Source: Rhodococcus sp. 06-235-1A | GTDB lineage: Bacteria; Actinomycetota; Actinomycetes; Mycobacteriales; Mycobacteriaceae | NCBI RefSeq assembly: GCF_002258785.1 | Contig: NZ_NOYI01000027.1 | Coordinates: 372,001 to 436,000, forward strand | Length of the DNA: 64,000 nt | Reading direction: 5' to 3' | Made by a program: the position numbers and the translations under genes | The notes under the pieces: generated by a model | Databases searched by the model: none | The model's input: the letters and a program-made list of their open reading frames with translations, nothing else | What the model was told of the DNA's origin: nothing | Shown here: positions 33,182 to 42,885 of the stretch, piece after piece | Position numbering within the stretch: position 1 is the stretch's first letter | Layout: each line of letters starts with the position of its first letter

Positions 33182-33976
33182 ATGGGGGGATCGAAGAAGT
33201 CCGCGTTCGCTCCGGCGAACGCCGCTCTGACACAAGCCGGCAATATCGTCGAACTTCTGGTCGAGGTCGTTCGGAACACCTTTCGGAGGCCGTTCCAGTT
33301 CCGTGAGTTCATCGAGCAGGCCTGGTTCATCGCCAGCGTGACGATTCTGCCGACTGCGCTCGTCGCCATTCCTTTCGGCGCTGTGGTCTCGTTGCAGACC
33401 GGATCGCTCATCAAGCAGCTCGGTGCCGAATCGTTCACCGGCGCGGCCAGTGTGCTCGCGGTCATCCAGCAGGGTTCACCTCTGGTGACAGCCCTGCTCG
33501 TTGCCGGTGCCGCTGGATCCGCGGTCACCGCAGACCTGGGATCGCGGACCATTCGCGAGGAGATCGACGCGATGCGGGTCCTGGGTATCGACCCGGTGCA
33601 GCGTTTGATCGTTCCGCGTGTGCTGGCCATGATTCTCATCGCTCTGTTGCTCAACGGCTTGGTTTCGGTCGTCGGCATCGCGGGTGGCTACTTCTTCAAC
33701 GTGATCCTGCAGGGCGGTACACCCGGTGCGTACCTGGCATCGTTCTCGGCGTTGGCACAGCTTCCGGATCTCTATGTCGCAGAAGCGAAAGCGGCGATCT
33801 TCGGACTCATCGCGGGCATCATCGCCTCGTACAAGGGGCTCAACCCCAACCCCGGACCCAAGGGCGTCGGCGAGGCAGTGAACCAGACGGTGGTCATCAC
33901 GTTCCTGCTGCTCTTCTTCGCCAACCTCATTCTGACCCTGGTGTACCTCCAGGTCGTCCCAGCGAAGGGAGCGTAA
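33182..33976 (+). CDS. YrbE/MlaE-type permease, subunit A
   Basis: A 264-residue inner-membrane permease of the MlaE/YrbE family. Seen: helices around 45-70, 90-115, 145-175, 190-215 and 235-260, and the conserved cytoplasmic coupling-helix segment TADLGSRTIREEIDAMRVLG that contacts the ATPase. It starts 5 bp after mkl and is followed 5 bp later by its partner. Together they form the transmembrane core of the Mce importer. Confidence 0.93.
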   Translation: MGGSKKSAFAPANAALTQAGNIVELLVEVVRNTFRRPFQFREFIEQAWFIASVTILPTALVAIPFGAVVSLQTGSLIKQLGAESFTGAASVLAVIQQGSPLVTALLVAGAAGSAVTADLGSRTIREEIDAMRVLGIDPVQRLIVPRVLAMILIALLLNGLVSVVGIAGGYFFNVILQGGTPGAYLASFSALAQLPDLYVAEAKAAIFGLIAGIIASYKGLNPNPGPKGVGEAVNQTVVITFLLLFFANLILTLVYLQVVPAKGA

Positions 33977-33981
33977 CCGCG

Positions 33982-34842
33982 ATGACTATCGCAAGAGGTC
34001 GCGGTGACCGCACACTGATGCGCGTCAAGCGTGTCGGAAATGCCCCGCTCAACGTGCTCGACCGCGCAGGCGAGCAGATGTCGTTCTATCTGCGGGCGAT
34101 CGGGTGGATTCCCAAGACTGCAGTGCACTACAAGAAGGAAGTACTCCGCCTGCTGGCGGAGGTCACCTTCGGCAGCGGTGCGCTCGCCGTCATCGGCGGC
34201 ACCATCGGCGTGATCGTGATGATGTCCGGCTTCACCGGCATCGTCGTCGGCCTGCAGGGCTACGCAGCGCTCGAACAGCTCGGTAGCTCCGTGCTCACCG
34301 GATTCCTATCCGCGTACGTCAACACCCGTGAAATCGCACCGATCGTCGCGGGCCTGGCGCTCTCGGCAACCGTCGGCTGCGGCTTCACCGCACAACTCGG
34401 TGCCATGCGGATCTCCGAGGAGATCGATGCGCTCGAGGTCATGGCTGTGCCGAGCGTGCCTTTCCTCGTCACCACCCGCATGATCGCCGGCTTCGTCGCG
34501 GTCATCCCGCTCTACATCGTGGGTCTGCTTGCGTCCTATGTCGCCTCGCGAGGGATCAGCACGATCTTCAACGGGCAGTCGTCGGGGTCGTACGACCACT
34601 ACTTCAATCTGTTCCTACCTCCTGAAGATGTGCTGTATTCCTTCCTCAAGGTGCTCATCTTCGCCTTCGTGCTGATCATGATCCACTGCTACTACGGCTA
34701 TCACGCCTCCGGCGGACCGGCAGGCGTCGGCGTCGCAGTGGGCCGCGCCGTGCGTACGGCAATCGTCACGATCGCCGTATTGGACTTCTTCCTGAGCCTC
34801 GCCATCTGGGGCACGACCACCACAGTGAGGGTTGCCGGATGA
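33982..34842 (+). CDS. YrbE/MlaE-type permease, subunit B
   Basis: A 286-residue partner of the preceding permease. Seen: five to six membrane helices and the coupling segment TAQLGAMRISEEIDALEVMA. It ends overlapping mceA by 4 bp (ATGA). YrbE A and B form a heterodimer that receives lipid from the MCE tube; the pairing is established for Mce systems, the identity of the lipid here is not. Confidence 0.93.
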   Translation: MTIARGRGDRTLMRVKRVGNAPLNVLDRAGEQMSFYLRAIGWIPKTAVHYKKEVLRLLAEVTFGSGALAVIGGTIGVIVMMSGFTGIVVGLQGYAALEQLGSSVLTGFLSAYVNTREIAPIVAGLALSATVGCGFTAQLGAMRISEEIDALEVMAVPSVPFLVTTRMIAGFVAVIPLYIVGLLASYVASRGISTIFNGQSSGSYDHYFNLFLPPEDVLYSFLKVLIFAFVLIMIHCYYGYHASGGPAGVGVAVGRAVRTAIVTIAVLDFFLSLAIWGTTTTVRVAG

Positions 34843-36194
34843 TCGACTCGCCGTCGCGACTGCAGCGAGTACTGCTCGGACTTGCATTCTTCCTGGTGCT
34901 CATCCTGTTTCTCGGGTGGAGCATCACCTCCTACAACAAGACGTTCAAGTCCGTGGTGAACGTCAGCCTCGAAACCGACTCGGTCGGAAACTCTCTGCCG
35001 ATGAATGCGGACGTGAAGGTGCGCGGAATGATCGTGGGCGAGGTCCGTTCTGCGGCCACCGTCGACGGTGTCGTCACGTCCCAATTGGCCATCGATCCGG
35101 ACAAGGCACCGCTGATTCCGTCGAACGCGACGGCTCGGCTGCTTCCGAAGACTCTGTTCGGCGAGCGTTACGTGTCGCTGATCGTGCCCGAGAACGATTC
35201 GGCGTCGCCGATCACCGACGGCACGGTTCTGCGTCAGGACACGAGCGGGAACGCGATCGAGGTCGGGCAGCTGCTCGACGGCTTGCTCCCTCTGCTGCAG
35301 GCGATTCCGCCGCAGGATCTCGCCAACACCCTCGGGTCTCTTGCACAGGGTCTCAGCGGGCGTGGGGAGCAACTGGGGCAGACCATCGACAATCTGACGA
35401 ACATCGTGTCGGGTCTGAACACGGAGCTGCCGAACATTCAGCAGACCCTCGTCGGCCTAGCAGATTTCTCCCAGACCTACGCGGATGCGGCGCCGGAATT
35501 GATCTCGGCTCTGGACAATCTGCGCACGACGGGCAACACCGTCGTCGAGCGTCAGTCCGGTCTCGAGACGTTGTACGGCTCGCTCACGTCGGTGTCGAAC
35601 GTCACCGCGGACTTCCTGCAGGCGAATTCCGAGAATCTGATCAGCTTGGCGTCGAATTCGCGTGAGGCACTGGAATTGCTTGCGGAGTTCTCGCCGACGT
35701 TCGGCTGCACGTTCAGCCAGTTCGCCGAAGGTGCCAGGCGCGGCGCGATCGTGCTCGGCGAAGGCGACGACTACCCCGGCATCAACGTCTCCGCATCGTT
35801 CGTCAACCCGAAGGGCCGTTACTTGCCGAACCAGGACGAGCCACGCTTGTTCGACGATCGCGGAGCCACGTGCTTCGAGCCCGCAGCTCCGGGTGAGTTC
35901 TTCCCGCAGTACCCGGGAGGTTCCATCAACGACGGTTCCTACCAGGTGCCTACTCGTAACCCGGGTCCGCAGGAGATCCCAGGACAGGGACCACCGAAGT
36001 CGGCTCAGAGCTCCATCGTTCCGGCCATTGCCGAATCCGCGCAGCCGGCGAGCTACGAGGGATCGGACTTCGAACGCGACACCCTCGCCGTGATCTACGG
36101 ACAGGCGAGTGGCGTTGCACCGGACAGTATTCCGTCGTGGGCCGCCGCTATCGGCGCTCCGGCATTGAGAGGAGCGGAGGTGAGCGTGAAATGA
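34839..36194 (+). CDS. MCE-family protein, first subunit (MceA-like)
   Basis: A 451-residue MCE protein. Seen: an N-terminal anchor (VLLGLAFFLVLILFLGW, about residues 11-27), the MCE domain about 38-115 with DVKVRGMIVGEVRSA, then a long helical tube-forming region (about 130-290) and a Pro-rich C-terminus. Six MCE subunits (A-F) form a periplasmic tube that carries hydrophobic molecules to the permease. The region 270-300 contains the FGCTFSQFAEGARRG motif common to MceA proteins. Overlaps both neighbours by 4 bp. Confidence 0.92.
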   Translation: MIDSPSRLQRVLLGLAFFLVLILFLGWSITSYNKTFKSVVNVSLETDSVGNSLPMNADVKVRGMIVGEVRSAATVDGVVTSQLAIDPDKAPLIPSNATARLLPKTLFGERYVSLIVPENDSASPITDGTVLRQDTSGNAIEVGQLLDGLLPLLQAIPPQDLANTLGSLAQGLSGRGEQLGQTIDNLTNIVSGLNTELPNIQQTLVGLADFSQTYADAAPELISALDNLRTTGNTVVERQSGLETLYGSLTSVSNVTADFLQANSENLISLASNSREALELLAEFSPTFGCTFSQFAEGARRGAIVLGEGDDYPGINVSASFVNPKGRYLPNQDEPRLFDDRGATCFEPAAPGEFFPQYPGGSINDGSYQVPTRNPGPQEIPGQGPPKSAQSSIVPAIAESAQPASYEGSDFERDTLAVIYGQASGVAPDSIPSWAAAIGAPALRGAEVSVK

Positions 36195-37258
36195 GAGGCC
36201 TTCTCGCGCCGATCATCAAGTTGGTCGTGTTCGCCGTGATCACGATCATCGCCACGGCCACCCTTGCCTTCACCATTGCCAATTCGAGCGGCGGCGGCGG
36301 CACGAAGTTCTCGGCTGTGTTCTCCGACGTCACGTCTCTCAACGAAGGCGACGAGGTTCGTATCGCAGGCGTTCGTGTCGGCCAGGTCGACACCATCGAG
36401 ATCACCAACGAGCGCGAAGCGAAAGTCGGCTTCACACTCAGTAGCCGCGACTGGTTGCCGGCGAGTTCCACGGCAACCATCCGGTTCCGGAACCTGGTCG
36501 GCCAGCGCTACATCGCCATCGAGCAGGGCTCGGGGGACCAGGGCCAGAAGATCAACGGGGGTGCGACGATCCCGTTGGAGCGGACCAAGCCCGCGGTCAA
36601 CCTGACCACACTGTTCGACGGTTTCCGGCCGCTGTTCACCACCCTCAGCGCAGACGACGTCAACAAGCTGTCGTACCAGATCATCCAGGTGTTCCAGGGG
36701 GAGTCGGGCACCATCAACGAGCTGGTATCCAACACGGCGAGTCTGACGAACACCGTCGCCGACAAGGATCAGGTCATCGGCCAGGTCATCACCAATCTCA
36801 ACAACGTTCTGGCGACGGTCAATCAGAACGACGGCCAGCTCGACAGCTTGATCGTCAACACCCAGCAGCTCGTCTCGGGCCTGTCGGCCGACCGTGACGT
36901 GGTCGGCTCCGCCGTCACGTCGCTCGCCGGTCTGACGAACGCCACCGCAGACCTGCTCGAGCCGACTCGGCCGTCGATCCAGGGATCGGTGACCGCACTG
37001 AACACGTTGTCGGAGACGATCAATCGGCGCAGTGACGATGTGGACAAGGTCCTCGGGATTCTGCCGAACAAGCTGGACAAGCTCATCCGCACGGCCCAGC
37101 AGGGATCCTGGTTCACGTTCTACCTCTGCGGCATCGACATCGTCGCCGGACCGGGTAGCTCGCCGAATCTGAATCTGCCGACCGGGCTGCCGACCGTCAA
37201 CCAGCCGCTGTACACGAACTCGGCAGAGCGTTGCAAAGCTGGGGGGATCAAGCAATGA
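36191..37258 (+). CDS. MCE-family protein, second subunit (MceB-like)
   Basis: A 355-residue MCE protein. Seen: anchor helix IIKLVVFAVITIIATATLAF, MCE domain with GDEVRIAGVRVGQVDTIEI, a helical needle region about 115-300, and a C-terminal WFTFYLCGIDIV segment typical of MceB. ATG at 36191 overlaps the mceA stop (ATGA) and its own stop overlaps mceC (ATGA). Confidence 0.92.
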   Translation: MRGLLAPIIKLVVFAVITIIATATLAFTIANSSGGGGTKFSAVFSDVTSLNEGDEVRIAGVRVGQVDTIEITNEREAKVGFTLSSRDWLPASSTATIRFRNLVGQRYIAIEQGSGDQGQKINGGATIPLERTKPAVNLTTLFDGFRPLFTTLSADDVNKLSYQIIQVFQGESGTINELVSNTASLTNTVADKDQVIGQVITNLNNVLATVNQNDGQLDSLIVNTQQLVSGLSADRDVVGSAVTSLAGLTNATADLLEPTRPSIQGSVTALNTLSETINRRSDDVDKVLGILPNKLDKLIRTAQQGSWFTFYLCGIDIVAGPGSSPNLNLPTGLPTVNQPLYTNSAERCKAGGIKQ

Positions 37259-38253
37259 AATCTCGTCGTAGTCCGGCCACCATCGGTGCGCTCGGTATCG
37301 CAATCATCCTGCTCGCCACGATGTCGGTCTTCTTTCTCGATCGGCTTCCGATCATCGGTGCAGGCTCGGTGTACACCGCGGAGTTCAGCGAAGCAGCTGG
37401 TCTCAAGCCGTCCAACGAGGTCCGTATCGCGGGCGTGAAGGTCGGCAAGGTCACCGATGTTCGTCTCGAAGGCGACCGGGTGCTCGTGGACTTCACGGTG
37501 CAGGACGCCTGGGTCGGCAACGAGTCACGCGCGGCCATCGCCATCAAGACACTGCTGGGCCAGAAGTATCTGGCCCTCGACCCGAGCGGACCGGACACCT
37601 TGAGCCCCAAGGACACGATTCCGCTCGATCGCACCACGTCTCCGTACGACGTCATCGATGCGTTCTCGGCAGCGGCTTCGACCATCAACGACATCGACAC
37701 CGATCAACTCGCCACCAGCATGCGGACCCTGTCCGAGGCGTTCTCGGAGACGCCGGCGAACATCCGTGCCTCGTTGGACGGTGTGACTCGGCTGTCTCAG
37801 ACGGTGGCAAGCCGTGACGAGGAACTGAAGAAGCTGTTCGCTGCCACCGGCGAGACATCGAAGGTGCTGGCCGACCGCAACGAGCAGTTCAACAAGTTGA
37901 TCACAGATGCCGGCCCGTTGCTCGAAGAGCTCAACAACCGACAGCAGGCCATCTCGCAGCTTCTCACCGGCACACAGCGCGTGTCCCAGGAGCTGACCGG
38001 TCTGGTCCGCGACAACGAGGCCACCATCAACCCGATGCTGCAGCAGCTCAACGGTGTCATCGAGATCCTGCAGCGCAACAACGACAATCTCGACCGCGCA
38101 CTCAAGTTGTACGAGCCGTTCATTCGCCTGTACACCAACGTGACCGGTAACGGCCGGTGGCTCGACATCGTCCTGGCCAACCTCACACCACCCGGAGTTC
38201 CGTTGATACCTGGTTACCGCGAGCCCTCGGTCGACAAGTTGGCGGGGAACTGA
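37255..38253 (+). CDS. MCE-family protein, third subunit (MceC-like)
   Basis: A 332-residue MCE protein. Seen: anchor TIGALGIAIILLATMSVFFL, MCE domain with SNEVRIAGVKVGKVTDVRLE, and a long helical region with TETSKVLADR-type and ATINPMLQQLNGVIEILQRN segments. The ATG at 37255 overlaps mceB; 24 bp of in-frame sequence upstream was excluded. Ends GYREPSVDKLAGN without the long Pro-rich tail found in some MceC proteins. Confidence 0.9.
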   Translation: MKSRRSPATIGALGIAIILLATMSVFFLDRLPIIGAGSVYTAEFSEAAGLKPSNEVRIAGVKVGKVTDVRLEGDRVLVDFTVQDAWVGNESRAAIAIKTLLGQKYLALDPSGPDTLSPKDTIPLDRTTSPYDVIDAFSAAASTINDIDTDQLATSMRTLSEAFSETPANIRASLDGVTRLSQTVASRDEELKKLFAATGETSKVLADRNEQFNKLITDAGPLLEELNNRQQAISQLLTGTQRVSQELTGLVRDNEATINPMLQQLNGVIEILQRNNDNLDRALKLYEPFIRLYTNVTGNGRWLDIVLANLTPPGVPLIPGYREPSVDKLAGN

Positions 38254-39536
38254 TGACAGACACTCAGGCAGCGCCGCGAAACAAGAACAAGCTCGCAATC
38301 ATCGCCGTCGTTGTGGTGGTCGCACTGGTCGTGGCTGTCGCAGGCTGGTGGCTGTTCACCAGGGCCGGAACGACCAAGATCACCGCATATTTCGACAAGT
38401 CGGTCGGCATCTACTCCGGCTCGGAGGTCCGCGTGCTCGGCGTCAAGGTCGGCACCGTCGACTCCGTCACCCCGATGGGCGACGACGTCGAGGTCGTCCT
38501 CCGAGTCGACCGGGGCATCGACATTCCGGCCGATGCAAAGGCCGTCCAGGTCACCCCCTCGCTCGTCGCCGATCGCTACGTTCAGCTCGCACCCGCGTAC
38601 ACCGGCGGCGACACGATGGCCAGCGGAACGACGATCGGTCGCGATCGCACGGCCACACCTGTCGAGGTCGACGAGCTGTACTCGTCGATCAACGACCTGT
38701 CCAAAGCTCTCGGACCCGACGGGGCCAACAAGGACGGTGCGCTCACGGACTTCGTGAACACCGGTGCGGCAAACCTCGACGGCAACGGTGAAGCGCTGGG
38801 CAACAGCATCACTCAGCTCTCGGCGGCGGGTCGGACCTTGAGCGACTCACGGACCGACGTGTTCGACACGATCAAGAACTTGCAGACCTTCGTCAGTGCG
38901 CTCGCCGTCAACGATCAGCAGGTACGCAACTTCAACACTCAGTTGGCCGACCTGACCGGCTTCCTGTCGGGTCAGCGTGAGGATCTCGGTGCTGCGCTGC
39001 AGCAACTGTCGGTAGCGCTCGGTGATGTCGCGACGTTCGTTGCGGACAACCGCACGGAACTCACGGACGCGGCCAACGGGCTCGTACAGCCCACGCAAAC
39101 TCTGGCGGACAACCGTGAGCAGCTGGTGCAGACCTTGACGTTGCTGCCGCTGGCGATCAGCAACTTGGTCAATGCGTACGACGCCGAGTCGGGCACGCTC
39201 GCATCGCGTGCCAACCTGCAGAACGAGACGCAGGATCCGCTCGGCACCGTCTGCCGACTGATCGACCTCGGCAAGCTGGTACCGGGTGATCCTCGCTTCG
39301 AGGCTCTCGGTGCGCAGATTCAGCCGATCATCGATCAGTGCGCCAACATCACCACCATGATCCAGGCACCTCTCGCCGACCAGAACCGGATCGTGCTGCC
39401 GTTCGGGGTTCTCACCAACGACATCGAACAGAACGTATCTGTGCCCGGCACGGTCCCCGGTGTGGTCTCGCCCAAGCTGGGAACCAGCTCGATGCCAGGA
39501 CTCGAGCAGTCGTACATCGGAGGTGGGGGACAGTGA
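38253..39536 (+). CDS. MCE-family protein, fourth subunit (MceD-like)
   Basis: A 427-residue MCE protein. Seen: an N-terminal anchor LAIIAVVVVVALVVAVAGWW, MCE domain with GSEVRVLGVKVGTVDSVTPM, a helical tube region about 150-330, and a C-terminal section with the single close Cys pair region TVCRLIDLGKLVPGD and IIDQCANITTM. One-base overlap with mceC (TGATG) and 4-bp overlap with mceE. Confidence 0.9.
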   Translation: MTDTQAAPRNKNKLAIIAVVVVVALVVAVAGWWLFTRAGTTKITAYFDKSVGIYSGSEVRVLGVKVGTVDSVTPMGDDVEVVLRVDRGIDIPADAKAVQVTPSLVADRYVQLAPAYTGGDTMASGTTIGRDRTATPVEVDELYSSINDLSKALGPDGANKDGALTDFVNTGAANLDGNGEALGNSITQLSAAGRTLSDSRTDVFDTIKNLQTFVSALAVNDQQVRNFNTQLADLTGFLSGQREDLGAALQQLSVALGDVATFVADNRTELTDAANGLVQPTQTLADNREQLVQTLTLLPLAISNLVNAYDAESGTLASRANLQNETQDPLGTVCRLIDLGKLVPGDPRFEALGAQIQPIIDQCANITTMIQAPLADQNRIVLPFGVLTNDIEQNVSVPGTVPGVVSPKLGTSSMPGLEQSYIGGGGQ

Positions 39537-40825
39537 GTACCCCTGTGAATCGGAATCGAGCTCGTGTGAAGCGTTCGTTGTCCCTGGGAGCAGGGCTCTG
39601 CGTGGTGGCGCTGTCTGCCGGCGCATGCTCGTCGGCGGGTATCTACGCCATCCCGCTGCCGGGTGGTGCCGACATCGGTGACAACCCGTTCAACCTGACA
39701 GTGCAGTTCGACGACGTTCTGGACCTCGTTCCGCAGTCGACCGTCAAGGTCGACGGTGTGGCCGTCGGCCGGGTCGACTCGATCACCGTTCCCAACGACG
39801 GATGGACCGCCGACGTCAACGTCATTCTGAACTCCGACGTGGACCTGCCGGCCAACGCGATCGCGTCGGTTCAGCAGACCAACCTGCTCGGCGAGAAGTT
39901 CGTGCAGCTCTCGGCACCTCCGGGTGACGAGGAGGCCGCCCGTCTGCAGGACGGTGCCACGATCCCGCTCGATCGAACCCGCCACGCCACCGACATCGAA
40001 CAGGTGCTCGGCGCACTCTCGCTGCTGCTCAACGGTGGCGGCGTCGGACAGCTCTCACCGATCGTCAAGGAGTTGAGCACGGCATTCGACGGTCGTGAGG
40101 GCAAGACCAAAGACCTTCTGCAGCAGGCGAACACGCTGATCGACGGACTCAACCAGCAGCGTGACGACATCACCCGCGCCATCGACGGTCTCGACACACT
40201 CAGCGGTCGCGTCAACTCGCAGACCGACAAGATCGACGGGGTGCTGAAGGACCTGCCGATCGCCACCGAGGTTCTCGAGCAGCAGCGACCGCAGCTCACC
40301 GAAATGCTCGGTGCGCTCGATCGTCTCGGCTCGGTCGGCACCGACGTGATCAACCGGTCCAAGGACGATCTGATCGCCGACCTGCGGGCCCTGCGCCCCA
40401 CGCTGCAGGCGCTCGCCGATTCGGCGGACGACGTGGTGACCTCGCTCGCGGTGATCCCGACACTGCCGTTCGCCGACGGCACCGAGAAGATCATCGAGGG
40501 CAACTCGGCCAACCTGTTCCTGTCGCTCGACCTGTCGATCGGAACTGCGCTGCGCAACTTCGGTGTGGGCGAGGGAGACCCCGTCTACATCCAGCCGAAG
40601 TACGGCAAGACACTCCCCGTCGTCGACCCGTCCAATCCGTACTACAACGGAAACGGACCACGTCCGGGCTGGCCGACGATTTCGCTGCTGCCGCTGCCAC
40701 CGATCATCCCGTCGCCGGTTCCCGGCCCGGGTGCACCGGGTGCGGGTGAAAATCCAGCGCCTGCGCCGTTCGACCCGTTGGCACCGTTGAATGATCTGCT
40801 CGAACAGTTCGGAGTTGGCCAGTGA
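39533..40825 (+). CDS. MCE-family lipoprotein, fifth subunit (MceE-like)
   Basis: A 430-residue MCE protein with a lipoprotein signal: Arg/Lys n-region, LGAGLCVVALSAGAC with lipobox Cys. Seen: MCE domain with QSTVKVDGVAVGRVDSITV, helical region about 130-330, and a Pro-rich C-terminus (PLPPIIPSPVPGPGAPG). Lipid-anchored MceE (LprK/LprN type) is characteristic of Mce operons. GTG at 39533 overlaps the mceD stop. Confidence 0.92.
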   Translation: MSTPVNRNRARVKRSLSLGAGLCVVALSAGACSSAGIYAIPLPGGADIGDNPFNLTVQFDDVLDLVPQSTVKVDGVAVGRVDSITVPNDGWTADVNVILNSDVDLPANAIASVQQTNLLGEKFVQLSAPPGDEEAARLQDGATIPLDRTRHATDIEQVLGALSLLLNGGGVGQLSPIVKELSTAFDGREGKTKDLLQQANTLIDGLNQQRDDITRAIDGLDTLSGRVNSQTDKIDGVLKDLPIATEVLEQQRPQLTEMLGALDRLGSVGTDVINRSKDDLIADLRALRPTLQALADSADDVVTSLAVIPTLPFADGTEKIIEGNSANLFLSLDLSIGTALRNFGVGEGDPVYIQPKYGKTLPVVDPSNPYYNGNGPRPGWPTISLLPLPPIIPSPVPGPGAPGAGENPAPAPFDPLAPLNDLLEQFGVGQ

Positions 40826-42069
40826 GATCGAAGCTCGTTCGGTACCAGTTGGTGATATTCGTCGTGGTCGCCGTAGTCGGGCTGATCTTCGTCGGCGGAA
40901 AGTACGTCCGCCTGGACAACATGCTCGGGTTCGGGCAGTACAACGTGGCGCTGAACCTCGCCGATTCCGGTGGAATATTCACCAACGCCGAGGTCACGTA
41001 CCGCGGTGTTCCGGTGGGTACCGTCGGTGGGTTGCAGTTGACTCAGGACGGTGTCCAGGTCGAACTCAAGCTCGACAGCGGCGGGCCGGACATCCCGGCC
41101 GACACGAAGGCCGTCGTGGCGAACAGGTCCGCGATCGGTGAGCAGTACGTCGATCTGCAGCCACAGACCGACCAGGGACCGTTCCTGGTCGACGGCTCCC
41201 AGATCGCGGTGGCCGACACCGCGACACCCGTTCCGGTGGAGGACGTGCTCGCCAACACCAACACGCTGGTTCGGTCGGTGCCGCTCGACAACTTGACGAA
41301 GGTGGTCAACGAACTCGGTGTGGCCTTCGACGGCAAGGGCAACGATCTGCAATCGCTCGTCGATTCGCTCGGAAACATCTCCGAGGCAGGCAACGAGGCG
41401 TTGCCGCAGACGCTGGCGTTGGTGCGCGACGCGGTGCCGGTGCTCGACACGCAGTCCGAGCAGTCGGACCTCATCCGGGAGTTCTCCACCAGCCTGGATC
41501 AGGTGACGGCTCAGCTGAAGTCCAACGATCCCGACATCCGGCGGCTCATCGACACCGGAACCGCTGCCGGCGATCAGCTCGGTGGTCTGATCACCGATGC
41601 CGGTCCTGCTTTGACGACCGACATCAACAACCTTGCGTTGGTTGCCGCTCAGGCCGAGCCGCGGTATCTCGCTCTTCGTCCGTTCCTGACGTTCCTGCCT
41701 GCGCTCGGTGCCGGTATCTCCACCATCGTCCCGAACGACGGCACGATCCATCAGGGTCTGCTGCTCGAGGTGAACAACCCGCCGCCGTGCACGGTGGGCT
41801 ACGAGGGCAGTCAGGCGATCCTCGACGAGGAGAAGCGCAAGAACCCCAACTTCGATCCGACGCGGGAGAACTACCCGCTGAACCTCGATGCGAACTGTGC
41901 GACTCCGCAGGGCAGCGTCACGGGCGTTCGTAGCGCGAACCGAATCGTCTTCGCCGATCCGGACGTGCCGCAGCCGTGGGACCTCAAGCCGAAGGTCGAT
42001 CCCGAGAAGCTCAACCTCAACCCCATCGCCACCCAGTTGGCACCGCTCATCGGCGTCACGCCGAAGTAG
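40822..42069 (+). CDS. MCE-family protein, sixth subunit (MceF-like)
   Basis: A 415-residue MCE protein. Seen: anchor QLVIFVVVAVVGLIFVGGKY, MCE domain with NAEVTYRGVPVGTVGGLQLT, helical region about 125-270, and a MceF-type C-terminus with NNPPPCTVGYEGSQAI and TRENYPLNLDANCATPQGS. ATGA-type overlap with mceE. Last MCE subunit; the two Mas-like genes follow. Confidence 0.92.
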   Translation: MRSKLVRYQLVIFVVVAVVGLIFVGGKYVRLDNMLGFGQYNVALNLADSGGIFTNAEVTYRGVPVGTVGGLQLTQDGVQVELKLDSGGPDIPADTKAVVANRSAIGEQYVDLQPQTDQGPFLVDGSQIAVADTATPVPVEDVLANTNTLVRSVPLDNLTKVVNELGVAFDGKGNDLQSLVDSLGNISEAGNEALPQTLALVRDAVPVLDTQSEQSDLIREFSTSLDQVTAQLKSNDPDIRRLIDTGTAAGDQLGGLITDAGPALTTDINNLALVAAQAEPRYLALRPFLTFLPALGAGISTIVPNDGTIHQGLLLEVNNPPPCTVGYEGSQAILDEEKRKNPNFDPTRENYPLNLDANCATPQGSVTGVRSANRIVFADPDVPQPWDLKPKVDPEKLNLNPIATQLAPLIGVTPK

Positions 42070-42152
42070 CGGAATCGGAAGAACTGCTGCTCAGCACTAT
42101 CGTCGGGCCGAGAGTGGTTCGGCCGGATATTACCGAGTAGTAGGGTGAAATT

Positions 42153-42827
42153 GTGAACTCGAGCACCGAAGCCCTGGAGTCCCCAGCGACTCCAGGGCAG
42201 AACAAGACAGCGAAAATTCTCCTTGCCGTCGTCACCGTGCTCGCCGTGGCGGCGCTCGCGGCGGCAGTGTTCTTCGGTTACGGCTGGGGCCAGGCGTTGC
42301 TCAGTCAGAAGCCGACCGCGGATACGCGCGACGCTGCCCTCACCGGCGCTCAGCAAGCGGCCGTCAACCTGAACACTGTGGACGCCGCCAACATCGATCA
42401 GTCGTTCGACAACATGAAGTCGTCCATCACCGGTGACTTGATGCTCAACGACCTAGAGCAGACGCGCTCGGGGATCACCGATCAGGTTCGTCAGTCCGGA
42501 GCCAAGAGCGAGGCCGAGGTTCTCCACGGCACCGTGACGGAACTGAGTACTGACGAGAACACTGCCACCGCGCTCGTGGTCATCGCCACGACCACCACCT
42601 GGCCCGACCGTGTCGAGCGAAGCAAGCTCACGATGCGACTGGCGATGGAAGAGGTCGACGGAGTGTGGAAGACCAACAAGGTCGACCCCATCGGTTCACG
42701 GATCTCGCTCGACAATCCGAGCACCAACCCCGTCATCCCGTCCGAACCGGGTGCCACCGACCCGAATGCGGTCACCCCCGGTACGGAAGCGACGCCGGCC
42801 CCACAGCCGGATTCCGGCGGCAACTGA
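42153..42827 (+). CDS. Mce-associated membrane protein (Mas), first
   Basis: A 224-residue protein: short cytoplasmic N-terminus, one membrane helix (about 24-44, LLAVVTVLAVAALAAAVFFG), and an extracytoplasmic NTF2-like domain with DAALTGAQQAAVNLNTVD and VDGVWKTNKVDPIGSR. A Pro/Thr-rich tail ends the protein. Such Mas proteins stabilise Mce complexes. GTG start after an 83-bp gap that contains GGCCGA/TCGGCC (42106-42124), a weak hairpin. Confidence 0.85.
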   Translation: MNSSTEALESPATPGQNKTAKILLAVVTVLAVAALAAAVFFGYGWGQALLSQKPTADTRDAALTGAQQAAVNLNTVDAANIDQSFDNMKSSITGDLMLNDLEQTRSGITDQVRQSGAKSEAEVLHGTVTELSTDENTATALVVIATTTTWPDRVERSKLTMRLAMEEVDGVWKTNKVDPIGSRISLDNPSTNPVIPSEPGATDPNAVTPGTEATPAPQPDSGGN

Positions 42828-42885
42828 CGTTCCCCGGCAATGTCGTCTCCGTGTGTTGTGAAGTGAGTTTCGAAGGAGTTCTGTA